A stretch of 64,000 nucleotides of DNA from Candidatus Magnetobacterium casense (GTDB taxonomy: Bacteria > Nitrospirota > Thermodesulfovibrionia > Thermodesulfovibrionales > Magnetobacteriaceae). The DNA is taken from the NCBI RefSeq assembly GCF_000714715.1, contig NZ_JMFO01000011.1, positions 26,254 through 90,253 on the forward strand, in the 5' to 3' direction. Below, piece by piece: positions 43,565-52,678 of the stretch. The notes below the pieces were generated by a model. The model was not told where the DNA came from. It saw nothing but the letters and a program-made list of their open reading frames with translations, and did no database searches. Position 1 is the stretch's first letter, and each line of letters opens with the position of its first letter. The position numbers and the translations under genes are program-made.

Positions 43565-45376
43565 CTATAGCACTTCGAGTTGGTTTATCATGGTTTCGAT
43601 GACCCTGAAGCCACTTCTCCAGAAGGCCGGGTCCGATATGTCAATGCCGACTTCGCTTAGTATGTGATCGGGGCTTTTTGAGCCGCCGTAGGAGAGTATC
43701 TTCAAAAACAGCGGCTTGAATTTCTCACCTTCCTCCTTGTACCTCTGATACAGGGCAAGGGAGAGAAGTTCACCAAAACAATAGGCATAGCAGTAAAACG
43801 GAGTGTGATATATATGCGGGATCGCCATCCACTCGAATCTGAAGTCCTTGCTGATGTCCACGACGTCGCCAAACTGTGCCGAAAGGGTTGACATGTATAG
43901 GGCGTTGAGGTCTATTTCACCCTCGGAAAAAAGACGATGCGCCTTCTGTTCAAAGATCACAAAGTATGCCTGCCTGATAACGGTTGCATAGATGTCATCT
44001 ATGGCGTTTTGGAGGATTTCGCGTTTTACGTTTCTGTCGGTTTCGGTAGCCAGGAGCCTTTCGGTCAGGAGCATTTCGGAAAACACGGACGCCGTTTCGG
44101 CAAGCGGGAGGGTTGCGTTGTACGTAAGGACGCTGTGCTCATGAGCCATGAGTGCATGTACGGCGTGTCCCATCTCATGTGCAATGGTGGCAACCTGACG
44201 CGGTTGACCGTTGTAGTTGACAAGCACCCAGGGCAGTAGTGTTGGCAGGGCACTGTAGCAGAAGGCCCCTCCACGCTTATTGGGACGGTCTTCGCTATCA
44301 ACGTGCCGTTGTTCAAAGACACGGCGGGCTAACACCTCTAACTGCGGGGAAAACTCCCTGAAGGTGTCCAGTACCATAGCCACGGCATCGTGATAGGCAA
44401 TGGTCTTGTGTGGTTTATTATCCTGATTGTCAGAGGAGGCGTAGCAGGGGGCATAGATGTCATAACGCTGCAACTTGGGAGTGTTTAACATGCGCCCCTT
44501 GAGCTTGAAGTAGCGTTGAAAGACATGGGCCTCCACTTCGCAGACGGTTAGCAGTATCTCCACTGCAATGTCGGAGACGTCGTTGGCGAGATTTCGTACG
44601 CTTATTGGTGATTGAAATTGGCGCAGATGCAGATTTTCGTTTGTAAAATCACGCAACCTGTGGATGTATATCTGCGAAAGAACAGCCTCGTCGGCACCAT
44701 AGACCCGTAAAAGTTCCTGATATGCTCCCTTGCGTAGCCCGGCGTCATGGTGACGGACATAGCCCATGAGTGCATCTCTGGTCAGTTGCTGTTTCTTGCC
44801 GTCTATCTCCAGTTCAAAGGCATACTTGTTTGTAATCATATCATAGAGGGTAAGGATTGCATTTATGCCGTTTACGTCCTTTAAGTTGATAATTTTCTCT
44901 TCGGGTTCTGAAAGCGTGTGCCGTTTAAAGTTGCGTTGCTGTTTCAGGTAGTATTGCAGGGAGCCGGAACAGGCGATGAGTCTGTTGGCCTCATCGTTGG
45001 ACAGTGACCTCCACCAGAGGTTGAAAAACAGTATGCGATTTTGCAGGGACGCCAGCATGTCATCCATGCGCACCATATAGGACAGTGCCTCACGGTTTTG
45101 CGTGTCTTCGGAAAACCACAACTGTCCATAGGCCCCCAGTCGGTTGGACAGCGTTGCAAACCGCTCCAGGGCATTGAGGATTCTCACAAAGTCCTCGCAC
45201 GTCATACCGGGCACAAGCGTATCACGAAGGGATTGTATGTAGCTTGCAGTTTCGTCTATCTCCTGTATAACATCCTCCAGCTCAGGCCCCTTCCCACCCG
45301 GCAAGAGCTCACTCAATGTCCACCTGGGGGTCAGCAACCCCTGGGGCAATGTTTGCTTGTGCATCGCATCTGTCAT
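43565..45376 (-). CDS. pepF: Oligoendopeptidase F family (M3B) metallopeptidase
   Basis: This 603-residue protein is the normal length for PepF/M3B enzymes, which cut peptides of about 7-17 residues in the cytoplasm. The zinc site is IAHEMGHAVHALMAHEHS, the third ligand region is AETASVFSEMLLTERLL, and near the C-terminus are IPHIYHTPFYCYAYCFGELL and GGSKSPDHILSEVGID. No signal peptide is present. It is a single leftward gene between the tRNA and a receiver gene. Confidence 0.95.
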   Translation of the reverse strand: MTDAMHKQTLPQGLLTPRWTLSELLPGGKGPELEDVIQEIDETASYIQSLRDTLVPGMTCEDFVRILNALERFATLSNRLGAYGQLWFSEDTQNREALSYMVRMDDMLASLQNRILFFNLWWRSLSNDEANRLIACSGSLQYYLKQQRNFKRHTLSEPEEKIINLKDVNGINAILTLYDMITNKYAFELEIDGKKQQLTRDALMGYVRHHDAGLRKGAYQELLRVYGADEAVLSQIYIHRLRDFTNENLHLRQFQSPISVRNLANDVSDIAVEILLTVCEVEAHVFQRYFKLKGRMLNTPKLQRYDIYAPCYASSDNQDNKPHKTIAYHDAVAMVLDTFREFSPQLEVLARRVFEQRHVDSEDRPNKRGGAFCYSALPTLLPWVLVNYNGQPRQVATIAHEMGHAVHALMAHEHSVLTYNATLPLAETASVFSEMLLTERLLATETDRNVKREILQNAIDDIYATVIRQAYFVIFEQKAHRLFSEGEIDLNALYMSTLSAQFGDVVDISKDFRFEWMAIPHIYHTPFYCYAYCFGELLSLALYQRYKEEGEKFKPLFLKILSYGGSKSPDHILSEVGIDISDPAFWRSGFRVIETMINQLEVL

Positions 45377-45479
45377 CTGTCAGCCTCCATCTGTCAAGCC
45401 TCTCTGGGTTTTATTTTGAATCTGTTGTAAAATGAAATTGTCTGAAAATTCAACGTTCCTCAAAAAGCCTTTTGCTGCC

Positions 45480-45926
45480 TTACACCTTCTTGTCTTTAAG
45501 CAGCTTTCTTGCCACCACGGAGTAGATTATATCCTCAAGGTATTGTATAGTATAAGGTTTTTTGAGAAAGGCGTTAACATACTCCTCTACATCCTTAACC
45601 TTCTTATCGGGCTCTGCCGTGATCATAATGACCGGTATATCTTTATAGGCCTCAAGTGCCCGCAGCTTCTTTACAAACGTCAGACCGTCTACCATCGGCA
45701 TGTTCCAGTCGGTTATGATAAAGTTAGGCTTTGTCACCATCAGCTTTGAAAATGCCTGTGCACCATTTGAGGCAGTCGTTATGTTTGCCTTTGTAAAACC
45801 CAGGTCTTCAAGCAACATGATGTTATTTTTTATATTGGGCATCATGTCATCTACCAACAGGACCTTCATGGTCTTAAATTGCTGCCTTATGAGCATCTTA
45901 ACGCGCGGATCAATCATCCGTAGCAC
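45480..45926 (-). CDS. CheY-like single-domain response regulator
   Basis: This 148-residue protein has an N-terminal extension of about 20 residues, then the receiver fold: VLLVDDMMPN (acidic pocket), phospho-acceptor Asp in IITDWNMPMVDG, VIMITAE (Thr), and AFLKKPY (Lys). No output domain follows. Its start overlaps the end of the histidine kinase gene by 17 bases (or 8 from ATG 45917), so the two form a kinase-receiver pair. Confidence 0.9.
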   Translation of the reverse strand: MLRMIDPRVKMLIRQQFKTMKVLLVDDMMPNIKNNIMLLEDLGFTKANITTASNGAQAFSKLMVTKPNFIITDWNMPMVDGLTFVKKLRALEAYKDIPVIMITAEPDKKVKDVEEYVNAFLKKPYTIQYLEDIIYSVVARKLLKDKKV

Positions 45927-47118
45927 CTCCTTCTTCTATTACATTGACAAGTGGCAGTTGGATGCAAAACGTTGCCCCTTTGTCACCAAAGTTCTCTGCC
46001 CATATCGTACCTCCCATTTCGCCGGTAAGTTTGCGACAGTCGGTCAGGCCGTAGCCGGTTCCGGTTGTTTTAAAGGTAATGCCTTTTTCAAAAATGAACT
46101 CCTTCTTGTCATCCGGTATAAGTCTTCCTTTGTTGGAGACTTTGATAAGCACGTTGTTGTCATTGACATGCCCGTCTATTATAATATGCGACTCTTCCGT
46201 ATCGAGTATCTTCATATTACCCTCGGCATAAAAGCCATCATCCCAGGGGCCATAGTGCATGATAACCTCATCTCTGGCGTTGTTAAAGACGTTTCTCAGA
46301 ATGGTGTTGAGATTGACGGCAATGCCCCTGACGTAATATTGTTTATCGTCTGGAAATCTGTTCTCCACCTTCAGGTAACTGCTCTTTTTACCCATGCGTA
46401 GTGGCAGGAGGTTCTTTTTTATATATTCATTGACATTGAGGTCGCCTTCCTCAACGTTATTGACAGAGGTACTCTTAAGGACGCTGACAAGGAGTTCGTA
46501 CATGCTTTTTAGTTCGAAATCGAGGCTTTCTATATAGTCTTCCTCAAGCAGTTCGTTGAGCTTATCCGGTTTGTTCTTGCGCCTTTTAAGCAGCTCAAAG
46601 AAGGTTATGATGGTGGAAATGTAATTCTTTAAGGTATGGGCTGAATATGCGTACATCTCAAATATCTGGTCCTGTTGTCTGATGAGAAGCTCCTTTTGCT
46701 TAAGAAGGGTCTCTACCTCTATCTTTGCCTGTCTGTACGGATAAGACTCGCCGTCGTATATGCCCTCATCGTTGTGCTGATACAGATTACCCCTGATCAT
46801 CGACATAAAGAACTTCCTGTTGTCAACCTCATAACTTGAAACCGTCACCTCGGCAGGGAACCTGCTGCCATCTTTTTTAGCAGCAACAGACTCGCTTATC
46901 TTTGTCTCTCTTTTTAACAAATCCAACCCCTTTGGAAACAACATTTCAACGCTCATGCCTATTAGCTCGTCACTGTTATAGCCAAAGAGCCTTGTGGCGG
47001 CATTATTGCCATACATGACAGACCCCTTCTGGTCCATCACCAGTATGGCATCTCGTGCAGCCTCAACCAACCGTTGGAAGTGATTGCCGTCTTTGTCGTT
47101 AATATCGTTGTTGCTCAT
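45910..47118 (-). CDS. PAS-domain sensor histidine kinase
   Basis: This 402-residue soluble kinase has a PAS domain (AARDAILVMDQKGSVMYGNN through SRFPAEVTVSSYEV, about 12-110). A dimerisation helix follows, with a phospho-acceptor in YSAHTLKNYISTI near residue 160. The ATPase domain has VFNNARDEVI, FIFEKGITFKTTGTGYGL and CIQLPL. GTGYGL is an acceptable G2 box. A heme- or flavin-type cofactor cannot be inferred. Its partner receiver gene is immediately downstream. Confidence 0.88.
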   Translation of the reverse strand: MSNNDINDKDGNHFQRLVEAARDAILVMDQKGSVMYGNNAATRLFGYNSDELIGMSVEMLFPKGLDLLKRETKISESVAAKKDGSRFPAEVTVSSYEVDNRKFFMSMIRGNLYQHNDEGIYDGESYPYRQAKIEVETLLKQKELLIRQQDQIFEMYAYSAHTLKNYISTIITFFELLKRRKNKPDKLNELLEEDYIESLDFELKSMYELLVSVLKSTSVNNVEEGDLNVNEYIKKNLLPLRMGKKSSYLKVENRFPDDKQYYVRGIAVNLNTILRNVFNNARDEVIMHYGPWDDGFYAEGNMKILDTEESHIIIDGHVNDNNVLIKVSNKGRLIPDDKKEFIFEKGITFKTTGTGYGLTDCRKLTGEMGGTIWAENFGDKGATFCIQLPLVNVIEEGGATDD

Positions 47119-47162
47119 AACAGTAACACCTTTTTATGATACAACAACCGCAAACATTTATG

Positions 47163-47369
47163 CAATTGCTGTATCCTCTTTATATTTCATGGTAACTATG
47201 CTTTTACGCATCCTGGATTCCTGGTCAAGCCAGGAATGACCCCTGTTCGAGCCAGGGGCAGGCACACTTGGAAAACGGCTGTAACTGTCATTCCTGCAAA
47301 AGCAGGAATCCATGCCTTTTAACCGGGAAATAAATTTTACCCTGCTTTTTTAAGAGGATACCAATTGCT
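47163..47369. mobile_element. MITE-like element, GTATCCTCTT family, with an 8-bp target duplication
   Basis: The element proper is 47171-47361, from GTATCCTCTT to AAGAGGATAC, with inner ATGGTAACTATG and TTTTACCCTG arms. The flanks carry an exact direct repeat CAATTGCT at 47163-47170 and 47362-47369. The interior differs from the other copies: it contains nested short palindromes such as TCCTGGCTTGACCAGGA-like arms and GTCATTCCTGCAAAAGCAGG. This fills the 300-base gap between two leftward operons. Confidence 0.9.
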
Positions 47370-47418
47370 CATCGGGCACCCCCACTATATCGGTAACAGA
47401 GAGAGTGTGTTGTATTTT

Positions 47419-48645
47419 TTACCTTATGGCCTCAATGGGATTGAGGTTTGCGGCAGTGCGTGCCGGGGCAACGGCAAAGACTACGCCCACGACAATTGCC
47501 ATTGCAAGCCCTATGGCAAAGGCCTTCCACGAAAAATAGATCGGAAACTCAGCCATCATCACGATTAACTTTGACGACGCAAGCCCCAGCACAAACCCAA
47601 GCAGTCCCCCCACGGTTGTCAGGATGGTTGACTCAAGGATGAACTGATGAAATATGTCGCTTTTTCTGGCACCCAAGGCACGCCTGATCCCGATTTCGTT
47701 TGTCCTCTCACTGACGGAGAGACTAAACAGGTTGGCCAGCACAAACCCTGACACCAACAGCGACACCACACCCGTAATCCCCAAAAACACCACAAGCGAT
47801 CCCGTAAAGGCCACCAGGAAGCGTATGATCTCATCCGGACTGACAATCGTGAAGTCGTCACTCTGGTCGGACTTTATCCCGTGCCGGTGTCTCAGAAATT
47901 GCCTCAACTGTTCCGCCCATGATTTGAGATATGCGGTCTCCCTGAACCTGACCTTTACCATTGTGATGTAGCGGGATTCGTTTTGCAGCTTTCTCATCAC
48001 CGTGGTAATGGGCATGATAATACGGTCGTTGATGTTGTGCCCCATCTGTGAGGCACTCCGCTGTGACAACACCCCCACCACGCGGCATTGCAGCCTGTCA
48101 ACGAGGATAGTTTTACCAACGGGGCTTATTTGGTCAAACAGTTGCATGGCTACGTGCTGACCCAACAGACACACGTTGCGACGCCCCGTGACGTCATCGG
48201 CTGAGATGTCTCCCCCCTCTGCTATGGCCCAGCTCCAACTGGCGGTATAATCAAAAGTCGAACCGATTACCAGGGTCTGGTGCTTGTGGTCGCGGTAGGA
48301 TACATCAACCCCGCCCCTGGTGGCCATGGGGGTGACGAAGTAGGCCGATGGGAAGTTTCCCCCAATGGCATCGGCGTCATCAAGGGTCAGGGTCTTCTGC
48401 CTCTGTGCCACTGCCCGAATCTCCGTCCCCCCGCCCAGGACGAGCAAAGAGTCCGGCCCAAAGATGTCAATGATGTCGTATGCCTTCTTGTATGCCCCCT
48501 CCACTGTGGCCACGATTACCGTTATGGCTGCTATGCCCAGAGATACACTCAGGATGCAGAAAAACGCCCTCAGCTTAAACGCCACAACCGCCCTGAATGC
48601 ATCAATGGCAATCCCCGTCAATCGTCTAACGCCTTGCAGACTCAT
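47419..48645 (-). CDS. MacB/FtsX-type ABC transporter permease
   Basis: This 408-residue protein has the MacB layout: one N-terminal membrane helix (LRAFFCILSVSLGIAAITVIVATVEG), a periplasmic MacB_PCD domain of about 200 residues, and three C-terminal helices of the FtsX domain. ERTNEIGIRRALGARKSDI sits between the first two of these, and AARTAANLNPIEAIR closes the protein. Such permeases do not pump across the inner membrane but use mechanical coupling to export peptides, lipoproteins or siderophores. The start overlaps the ATPase stop by 4 bases. No membrane-fusion (MacA) gene is present. Confidence 0.93.
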   Translation of the reverse strand: MSLQGVRRLTGIAIDAFRAVVAFKLRAFFCILSVSLGIAAITVIVATVEGAYKKAYDIIDIFGPDSLLVLGGGTEIRAVAQRQKTLTLDDADAIGGNFPSAYFVTPMATRGGVDVSYRDHKHQTLVIGSTFDYTASWSWAIAEGGDISADDVTGRRNVCLLGQHVAMQLFDQISPVGKTILVDRLQCRVVGVLSQRSASQMGHNINDRIIMPITTVMRKLQNESRYITMVKVRFRETAYLKSWAEQLRQFLRHRHGIKSDQSDDFTIVSPDEIIRFLVAFTGSLVVFLGITGVVSLLVSGFVLANLFSLSVSERTNEIGIRRALGARKSDIFHQFILESTILTTVGGLLGFVLGLASSKLIVMMAEFPIYFSWKAFAIGLAMAIVVGVVFAVAPARTAANLNPIEAIR

Positions 48646-49325
48646 GCGGCAGTCACGAGTTGACCGTCCTTGATGGTCAACACCTTGTCGGCGTATGCGG
48701 CTATGTCCCTGTCGTGGGTGACGAGCACTATGGTCTTGCCACTGTGGTGGAGGGCCTTGATGATGGCCATGATTTCGCCGGCAGTTGTGCTGTCCAGTTG
48801 GCCTGTAGGTTCATCGCATATGAGCAACTGGGGGGTATTGATAAGCGCCCGTGCGATTGCCACGCGCTGTTGTTGCCCACCGGAGAGCTGTCTGGGTTTG
48901 AAGTCTGCCCTGTCCTGCAGGCCCACCAGTTTAAGCACCTCCTCAGCCCTACGGGAGGTGTCTGCCGTGGAATTTTCTTTGTACAGGGTTGGCAGCAGCA
49001 CGTTTTCCAGCACCGTGGCGTAGTGAAGCAGGTAAAAGCTCTGAAACACAAACCCGATCAGTTCGTTTCTTATGGTCGATAGTGTATCGTCATCTGTCCG
49101 GGAGACGTCCTTGCCATTGAGGACGTAACTGCCCGAGGTTGGTACGTCCAGGCACCCAAGAATATTCAGCAGCGTGGTCTTTCCCGAGCCGGATACCCCC
49201 ATGATGGCAAAGAAATCACCACGGTTAAGCGTCATCGAAACCCCCCGGAGGGCCTCAACCGTTATGTCGCCCACCCTGTAGGTCTTGCATACGTTGCTGA
49301 GTTGGCCAAGCAGATATTCATCCAT
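48642..49325 (-). CDS. LolD/MacB-type ABC transporter ATPase
   Basis: From ATG 49325 the protein has 227 residues, the normal LolD-like length: Walker A GVSGSGKTT, Q-loop VFQSFYLL, signature LSGGQQQRVAIARAL, Walker B LLICDEPTGQLDS and LVTHDRDIAAYAD. It pairs with the adjacent FtsX-type permease by a 4-base overlap. The frame is open upstream to 49421, but that part has a hydrophobic, non-family sequence. Confidence 0.94.
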   Translation of the reverse strand: MDEYLLGQLSNVCKTYRVGDITVEALRGVSMTLNRGDFFAIMGVSGSGKTTLLNILGCLDVPTSGSYVLNGKDVSRTDDDTLSTIRNELIGFVFQSFYLLHYATVLENVLLPTLYKENSTADTSRRAEEVLKLVGLQDRADFKPRQLSGGQQQRVAIARALINTPQLLICDEPTGQLDSTTAGEIMAIIKALHHSGKTIVLVTHDRDIAAYADKVLTIKDGQLVTAA

Positions 49326-49425
49326 AGCTTTAATTATATACGAAAAGAGTAAAAAAGTGAGCACCTCCAGGGTAATCCATTTGACCGTGAAATAAGAAAT
49401 AAGTAGCTCCGCACACGTCATATGT

Positions 49426-49431
49426 TATAAT
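49426..49431 (+). promoter_or_regulatory. Candidate -10 box very close to the sugar kinase ATG
   Basis: A perfect TATAAT ends 11 bases before ATG 49443, and there is no ribosome-binding sequence between them, which fits a transcript with a leader of only a few bases. No convincing -35 is present at the expected spacing. Confidence 0.35.
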
Positions 49432-49442
49432 TGTCTCAGTTG

Positions 49443-50387
49443 ATGATTATAACAGTGACACTTAATCCCTCGATAGACAGAACTCTGAGAGTGGATGACT
49501 TCAGGGTTAGCGGTGTCAATCGTGGGGAGGCACTGATGGTCTGCCCTGGGGGGAAGGGGATCAACGTCTCCCGTGCCGTTGTGCGCATGGGGGCGGAGGG
49601 CATTGCCCTTGGCTTCGTTGGCGGCAGGACGGGTGGGATGATCGTTGAGATGCTCAGGCAAGAGGGAATAGACTTTAGGTACGTTGAAGTTGAGCAGGAG
49701 AGCAGAAATTGTTATGGCATACTGGATGTGCTAAATGATGAGACCAAAAACGCAGGGGAGACGATACTCAATGAGCTGGGGCCTGTCGTCTCAACCGGCG
49801 AAGTGAACAGATTCAAGGCGCTCTATGCGGAGACGGTAACAGCCGGGGCAATCGTAGTGCTCTCCGGCAGCATGGCCAGGGGGATTGACGATTGCCTGTA
49901 TGCAGAGTTGATATCCATTGCGCACCAGAGACAAGCCAAGGTTATTCTCGATACCAGCGGCAGTGCCCTTGCAAGGGGGATTGAGGCAGCACCGGATTTC
50001 CTCAAGATAAACGCAGCAGAACTACACGGACTCACCGGGAGGGTTGACGGTACCCTGGAGGAGACGATTTCGGATGTCGAATGCCTCCTGAACCTGGGCA
50101 TTTCAACGGTGGTCATTACCCGTGGCAGGGATGACGCACTTGCCTTTACATCAGGCACGGCGTGGAGGATTACCCCCCCGCAGGTGGCAACGGTAAACAG
50201 TTGGGGCAGCGGTGACTGCGTTGTTGCCGGCATGGCCATAGCCTTGGCAGATAACACGCCCCTGCAGCAAACCTTACGGCTTGCAATAGCATCCGGTACG
50301 GCCAACACCCTCTGCTACGGTGCCGGTTTCATCAGCATGGACAAGGTTAAGGAGTTGGCTACGGCTGTCGTTGTCAGCGACTTATGA
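49443..50387 (+). CDS. PfkB-family 1-phosphofructokinase / tagatose-6-phosphate kinase-like sugar kinase
   Basis: This 314-residue protein starts MIITVTLNPSIDRTL, as in FruK/LacC kinases. It carries the PfkB signature 1 region CPGGKGINVSRAVVRMG and signature 2 VNSWGSGDCVVAGMAIAL, with the catalytic Asp in GSGDC. FruK and LacC convert fructose 1-phosphate or tagatose 6-phosphate to bisphosphates. No PTS genes are present, so a 6-phosphofructokinase II-like role is also possible. A decayed copy of its 3' end lies at 51015-51156, beyond the Uma2 gene. Confidence 0.88.
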   Translation: MIITVTLNPSIDRTLRVDDFRVSGVNRGEALMVCPGGKGINVSRAVVRMGAEGIALGFVGGRTGGMIVEMLRQEGIDFRYVEVEQESRNCYGILDVLNDETKNAGETILNELGPVVSTGEVNRFKALYAETVTAGAIVVLSGSMARGIDDCLYAELISIAHQRQAKVILDTSGSALARGIEAAPDFLKINAAELHGLTGRVDGTLEETISDVECLLNLGISTVVITRGRDDALAFTSGTAWRITPPQVATVNSWGSGDCVVAGMAIALADNTPLQQTLRLAIASGTANTLCYGAGFISMDKVKELATAVVVSDL

Positions 50388-50416
50388 GAAAAGCCCTTTA
50401 CGATTACCTCTTGGCC

Positions 50417-50938
50417 TTATTCCTCAAAGACGTCCTTAACATCAAATTCAAGCCCTTCAATGACTCTGGACCTTACCACTCCCTCACCTTCTGCCAGGGA
50501 AAACAACTCGTAAGCATCCCCCTCAATGGTAAACACTTCTATGGTTTCAAGCTCCGGGATGACAATCCAGTACTCAGGCACTCTGAAATCTTCGTAGATT
50601 TTCTTCTTGGTTACGGTGTCTTTACCATGAGAGCCTTTAGATACAATCTCACATACCATGTCGGGCACGCCCCTGATCCAGTCTTGCACGATGACCATGT
50701 TCTCTCTTCTGATAAACAAGATGTCGGGTTGTAATCTTTGCTGCCCTTCCTTGAGGATAACGTCAAGGGGTGCATAATACACCTTTCCAATCTTGACCTT
50801 TTCCATATGTCTGTCTATTTTCCTGTAAATATTACTGCTGATACTTTGATGTCGTTCAAAAGGACTTGGCGACATAACTTCCACCCCATTGATTATTTCA
50901 GTCAAGTCTAAATCCTTCTCTAATATTTGTGTTGTCAT
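50417..50938 (-). CDS. Uma2-family (DUF820) restriction-endonuclease-fold protein
   Basis: From ATG 50938 the product has 173 residues. It shows the PD-(D/E)XK-like core of the Uma2 family: VYYAPLDVIL, LQPDILFIRRENM with the acidic metal ligand, VPDMVCEIVSKGS (the E-x-x-S variant), and KKKIYEDFRVPEYWIV. Uma2 proteins are common as multi-copy genes in cyanobacteria and other environmental bacteria and are of unknown function. It is convergent with the sugar kinase and sits between that gene and a remnant of the same kinase, suggesting it arrived with a local duplication. Confidence 0.88.
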   Translation of the reverse strand: MTTQILEKDLDLTEIINGVEVMSPSPFERHQSISSNIYRKIDRHMEKVKIGKVYYAPLDVILKEGQQRLQPDILFIRRENMVIVQDWIRGVPDMVCEIVSKGSHGKDTVTKKKIYEDFRVPEYWIVIPELETIEVFTIEGDAYELFSLAEGEGVVRSRVIEGLEFDVKDVFEE

Positions 50939-51014
50939 AAACCTATTGTACCATAAGGACACGCTATAGTGTACATAATTTATGTCTCAAGATTGCCAGT
51001 ATGTCCGAGACTCC

Positions 51015-51156
51015 GGCAGGTAACATTCCCCCTCCAACAGACCGTACAGTTTGCAATAACATCCGGTACGGCTAACACCTTCTGCTACGGTGCCGGTTTT
51101 ATAAGCATGGCCAAGGCTAAGAAACTGACTACGCCGTAATGGTCAGCGACTTATAA
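51015..51156 (+). pseudogene. Decayed 3' remnant of the PfkB-family kinase gene
   Basis: The sequence from GGCAGGTAACATTCC to TGGTCAGCGACTTAT parallels the end of the intact gene (about 50245-50386) along its whole length. It reads PLQQTVQFAITSGTANTFCY and then GAGFISMAKAKKLTTP before a stop, against LCYGAGFISMDKVKELAT in the intact copy. A small deletion near the end shifts the frame, and no 5' part exists. Confidence 0.85.
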
Positions 51157-51189
51157 AAAAACGCTTTTTTGTGTGTGTTTCTCTCTGTC

Positions 51190-52581
51190 TTAACCCTTGT
51201 TCCAATTAAGCGACTGTGGTGCAGATCCTCGTTTTTTGGGAGCAGCTTTTTGTCCTCGCCCGGAACCCGTGGAGCTAAACTGACCCAGCACCTTTTCAAG
51301 ACTTGACGAAAGGTCAGTCAGGTCTGTCGATGCACGCGATATCTGCTCTGCATCAGAGGATGTTTCGTTGGCTGCGGCTGCTATGGATTCTATGTCGGTT
51401 GTCATGGTTTCGGTTACGGTGGACATCTCTTCGGTGGCGGAGGCTATCTGTAGTACCATAGTCTGAAGCTCCTGCACACTGCTGACGATGGTTTGCAGAG
51501 CAGTCCCGGCCTCTTGGGAGAACCGTGAGCCGGATTCAACGCGCTTGAGACTCTCCTCCATCGATGACACGGCCTTGTCCGTTTCCCGCTGGATGGCGTT
51601 TATCATTTCACTGATTTCGGTGGTGGCCTTGGCCGTTTTTTCGGCGAGCTTCCTTACCTCATCGGCAACAACGGCAAAGCCTCTGCCTTGTTCACCGGCC
51701 CTGGCTGCCTCTATGGCGGCGTTTAAGGCCAGCAGGTTTGTCTGGTCCGCTATGTCGTTTATAACGCTTACGATATCGCCGATCTGTTTGGAGCGATCCC
51801 CCAGGGTGGTCATCACCTGGGCCAGGTTAGAGACGGTGTTGGATATCTCATCGACCTCGTTGACGGTCTTGATGACAACGTCGGCGCCCTTTTGTGCAGT
51901 TGTCAGGGTTTCGCTGGCTGAGGCGGCTATCTCCGAGGCGTTCTTGGCTATATCTATAACTGTCTGAGACATCTCCGTCGAAGAGGTGGACAACTGCCCT
52001 GCCCTCGTTGCCTGGTCATCGACCTTGCGGGTTATCTGCTGCACAGAGTTCGATAACACCTCCGAGGCCGACGTCAACTGCCCCGCCGTATCGGATATCT
52101 GATCGATAACGCCAGCTAACGACTCCTTCATCCGATTAACCGCACCCACGAGCGTGCCAACCTCATCACGGCTATCCACACGCATGGATTCCACGTGGAG
52201 GTTGCCCTCGGAGATAGACTCCGCCGTACTGGCGATATTAATGATTGGCTGGGTTATTGACTTGTTTAAGAACATGGCTATCAACACACTTACCACCATA
52301 CCCAGGATGACCATAAAAATCATCGAAATAATTACCGTACTTTCTGTAGAATCAGCCTCCTCTTTTATTTTCTTGGCTGCATCCTGGATCGTCCTCGCCT
52401 TTGACTGGTCTTTAGTCCCAATCTCTGCTGCCAGGCTCTGACTAAGCTCCTCTGCCTTGTCTGTTTGTGTTATCAGCTTTTCCACACTTATAAAACCTAC
52501 AACACCGGTTATCAGTATAAGACAGAACACTATAGCGAAACCCAGATACAACTTGGTCTTAATCTTCATCTCATTTAACAT
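51190..52581 (-). CDS. Methyl-accepting chemotaxis protein with a minimal periplasmic domain
   Basis: This 463-residue receptor has a first membrane helix ([21 protein letters not shown]), only about 55 residues outside, and a second helix ([22 protein letters not shown]). A HAMP domain follows, then a signalling domain with the hairpin tip [39 protein letters not shown] around residues 275-312. The outside loop is too small for a standard ligand-binding domain, so it may sense membrane state or act with a partner. The C-terminal [11 protein letters not shown] tail is basic and lacks a CheR-binding pentapeptide. No che genes are nearby. Confidence 0.93.
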   Translation of the reverse strand: MLNEMKIKTKLYLGFAIVFCLILITGVVGFISVEKLITQTDKAEELSQSLAAEIGTKDQSKARTIQDAAKKIKEEADSTESTVIISMIFMVILGMVVSVLIAMFLNKSITQPIINIASTAESISEGNLHVESMRVDSRDEVGTLVGAVNRMKESLAGVIDQISDTAGQLTSASEVLSNSVQQITRKVDDQATRAGQLSTSSTEMSQTVIDIAKNASEIAASASETLTTAQKGADVVIKTVNEVDEISNTVSNLAQVMTTLGDRSKQIGDIVSVINDIADQTNLLALNAAIEAARAGEQGRGFAVVADEVRKLAEKTAKATTEISEMINAIQRETDKAVSSMEESLKRVESGSRFSQEAGTALQTIVSSVQELQTMVLQIASATEEMSTVTETMTTDIESIAAAANETSSDAEQISRASTDLTDLSSSLEKVLGQFSSTGSGRGQKAAPKKRGSAPQSLNWNKG

Positions 52582-52678
52582 ATTTACTTACTCCATAAAT
52601 CTAATGTTTTTTAATAAAGGCCCCACCCCTCAGCTATCACCAATGAATGAGGCCGTTTTGTTGATTATAACACGTATG

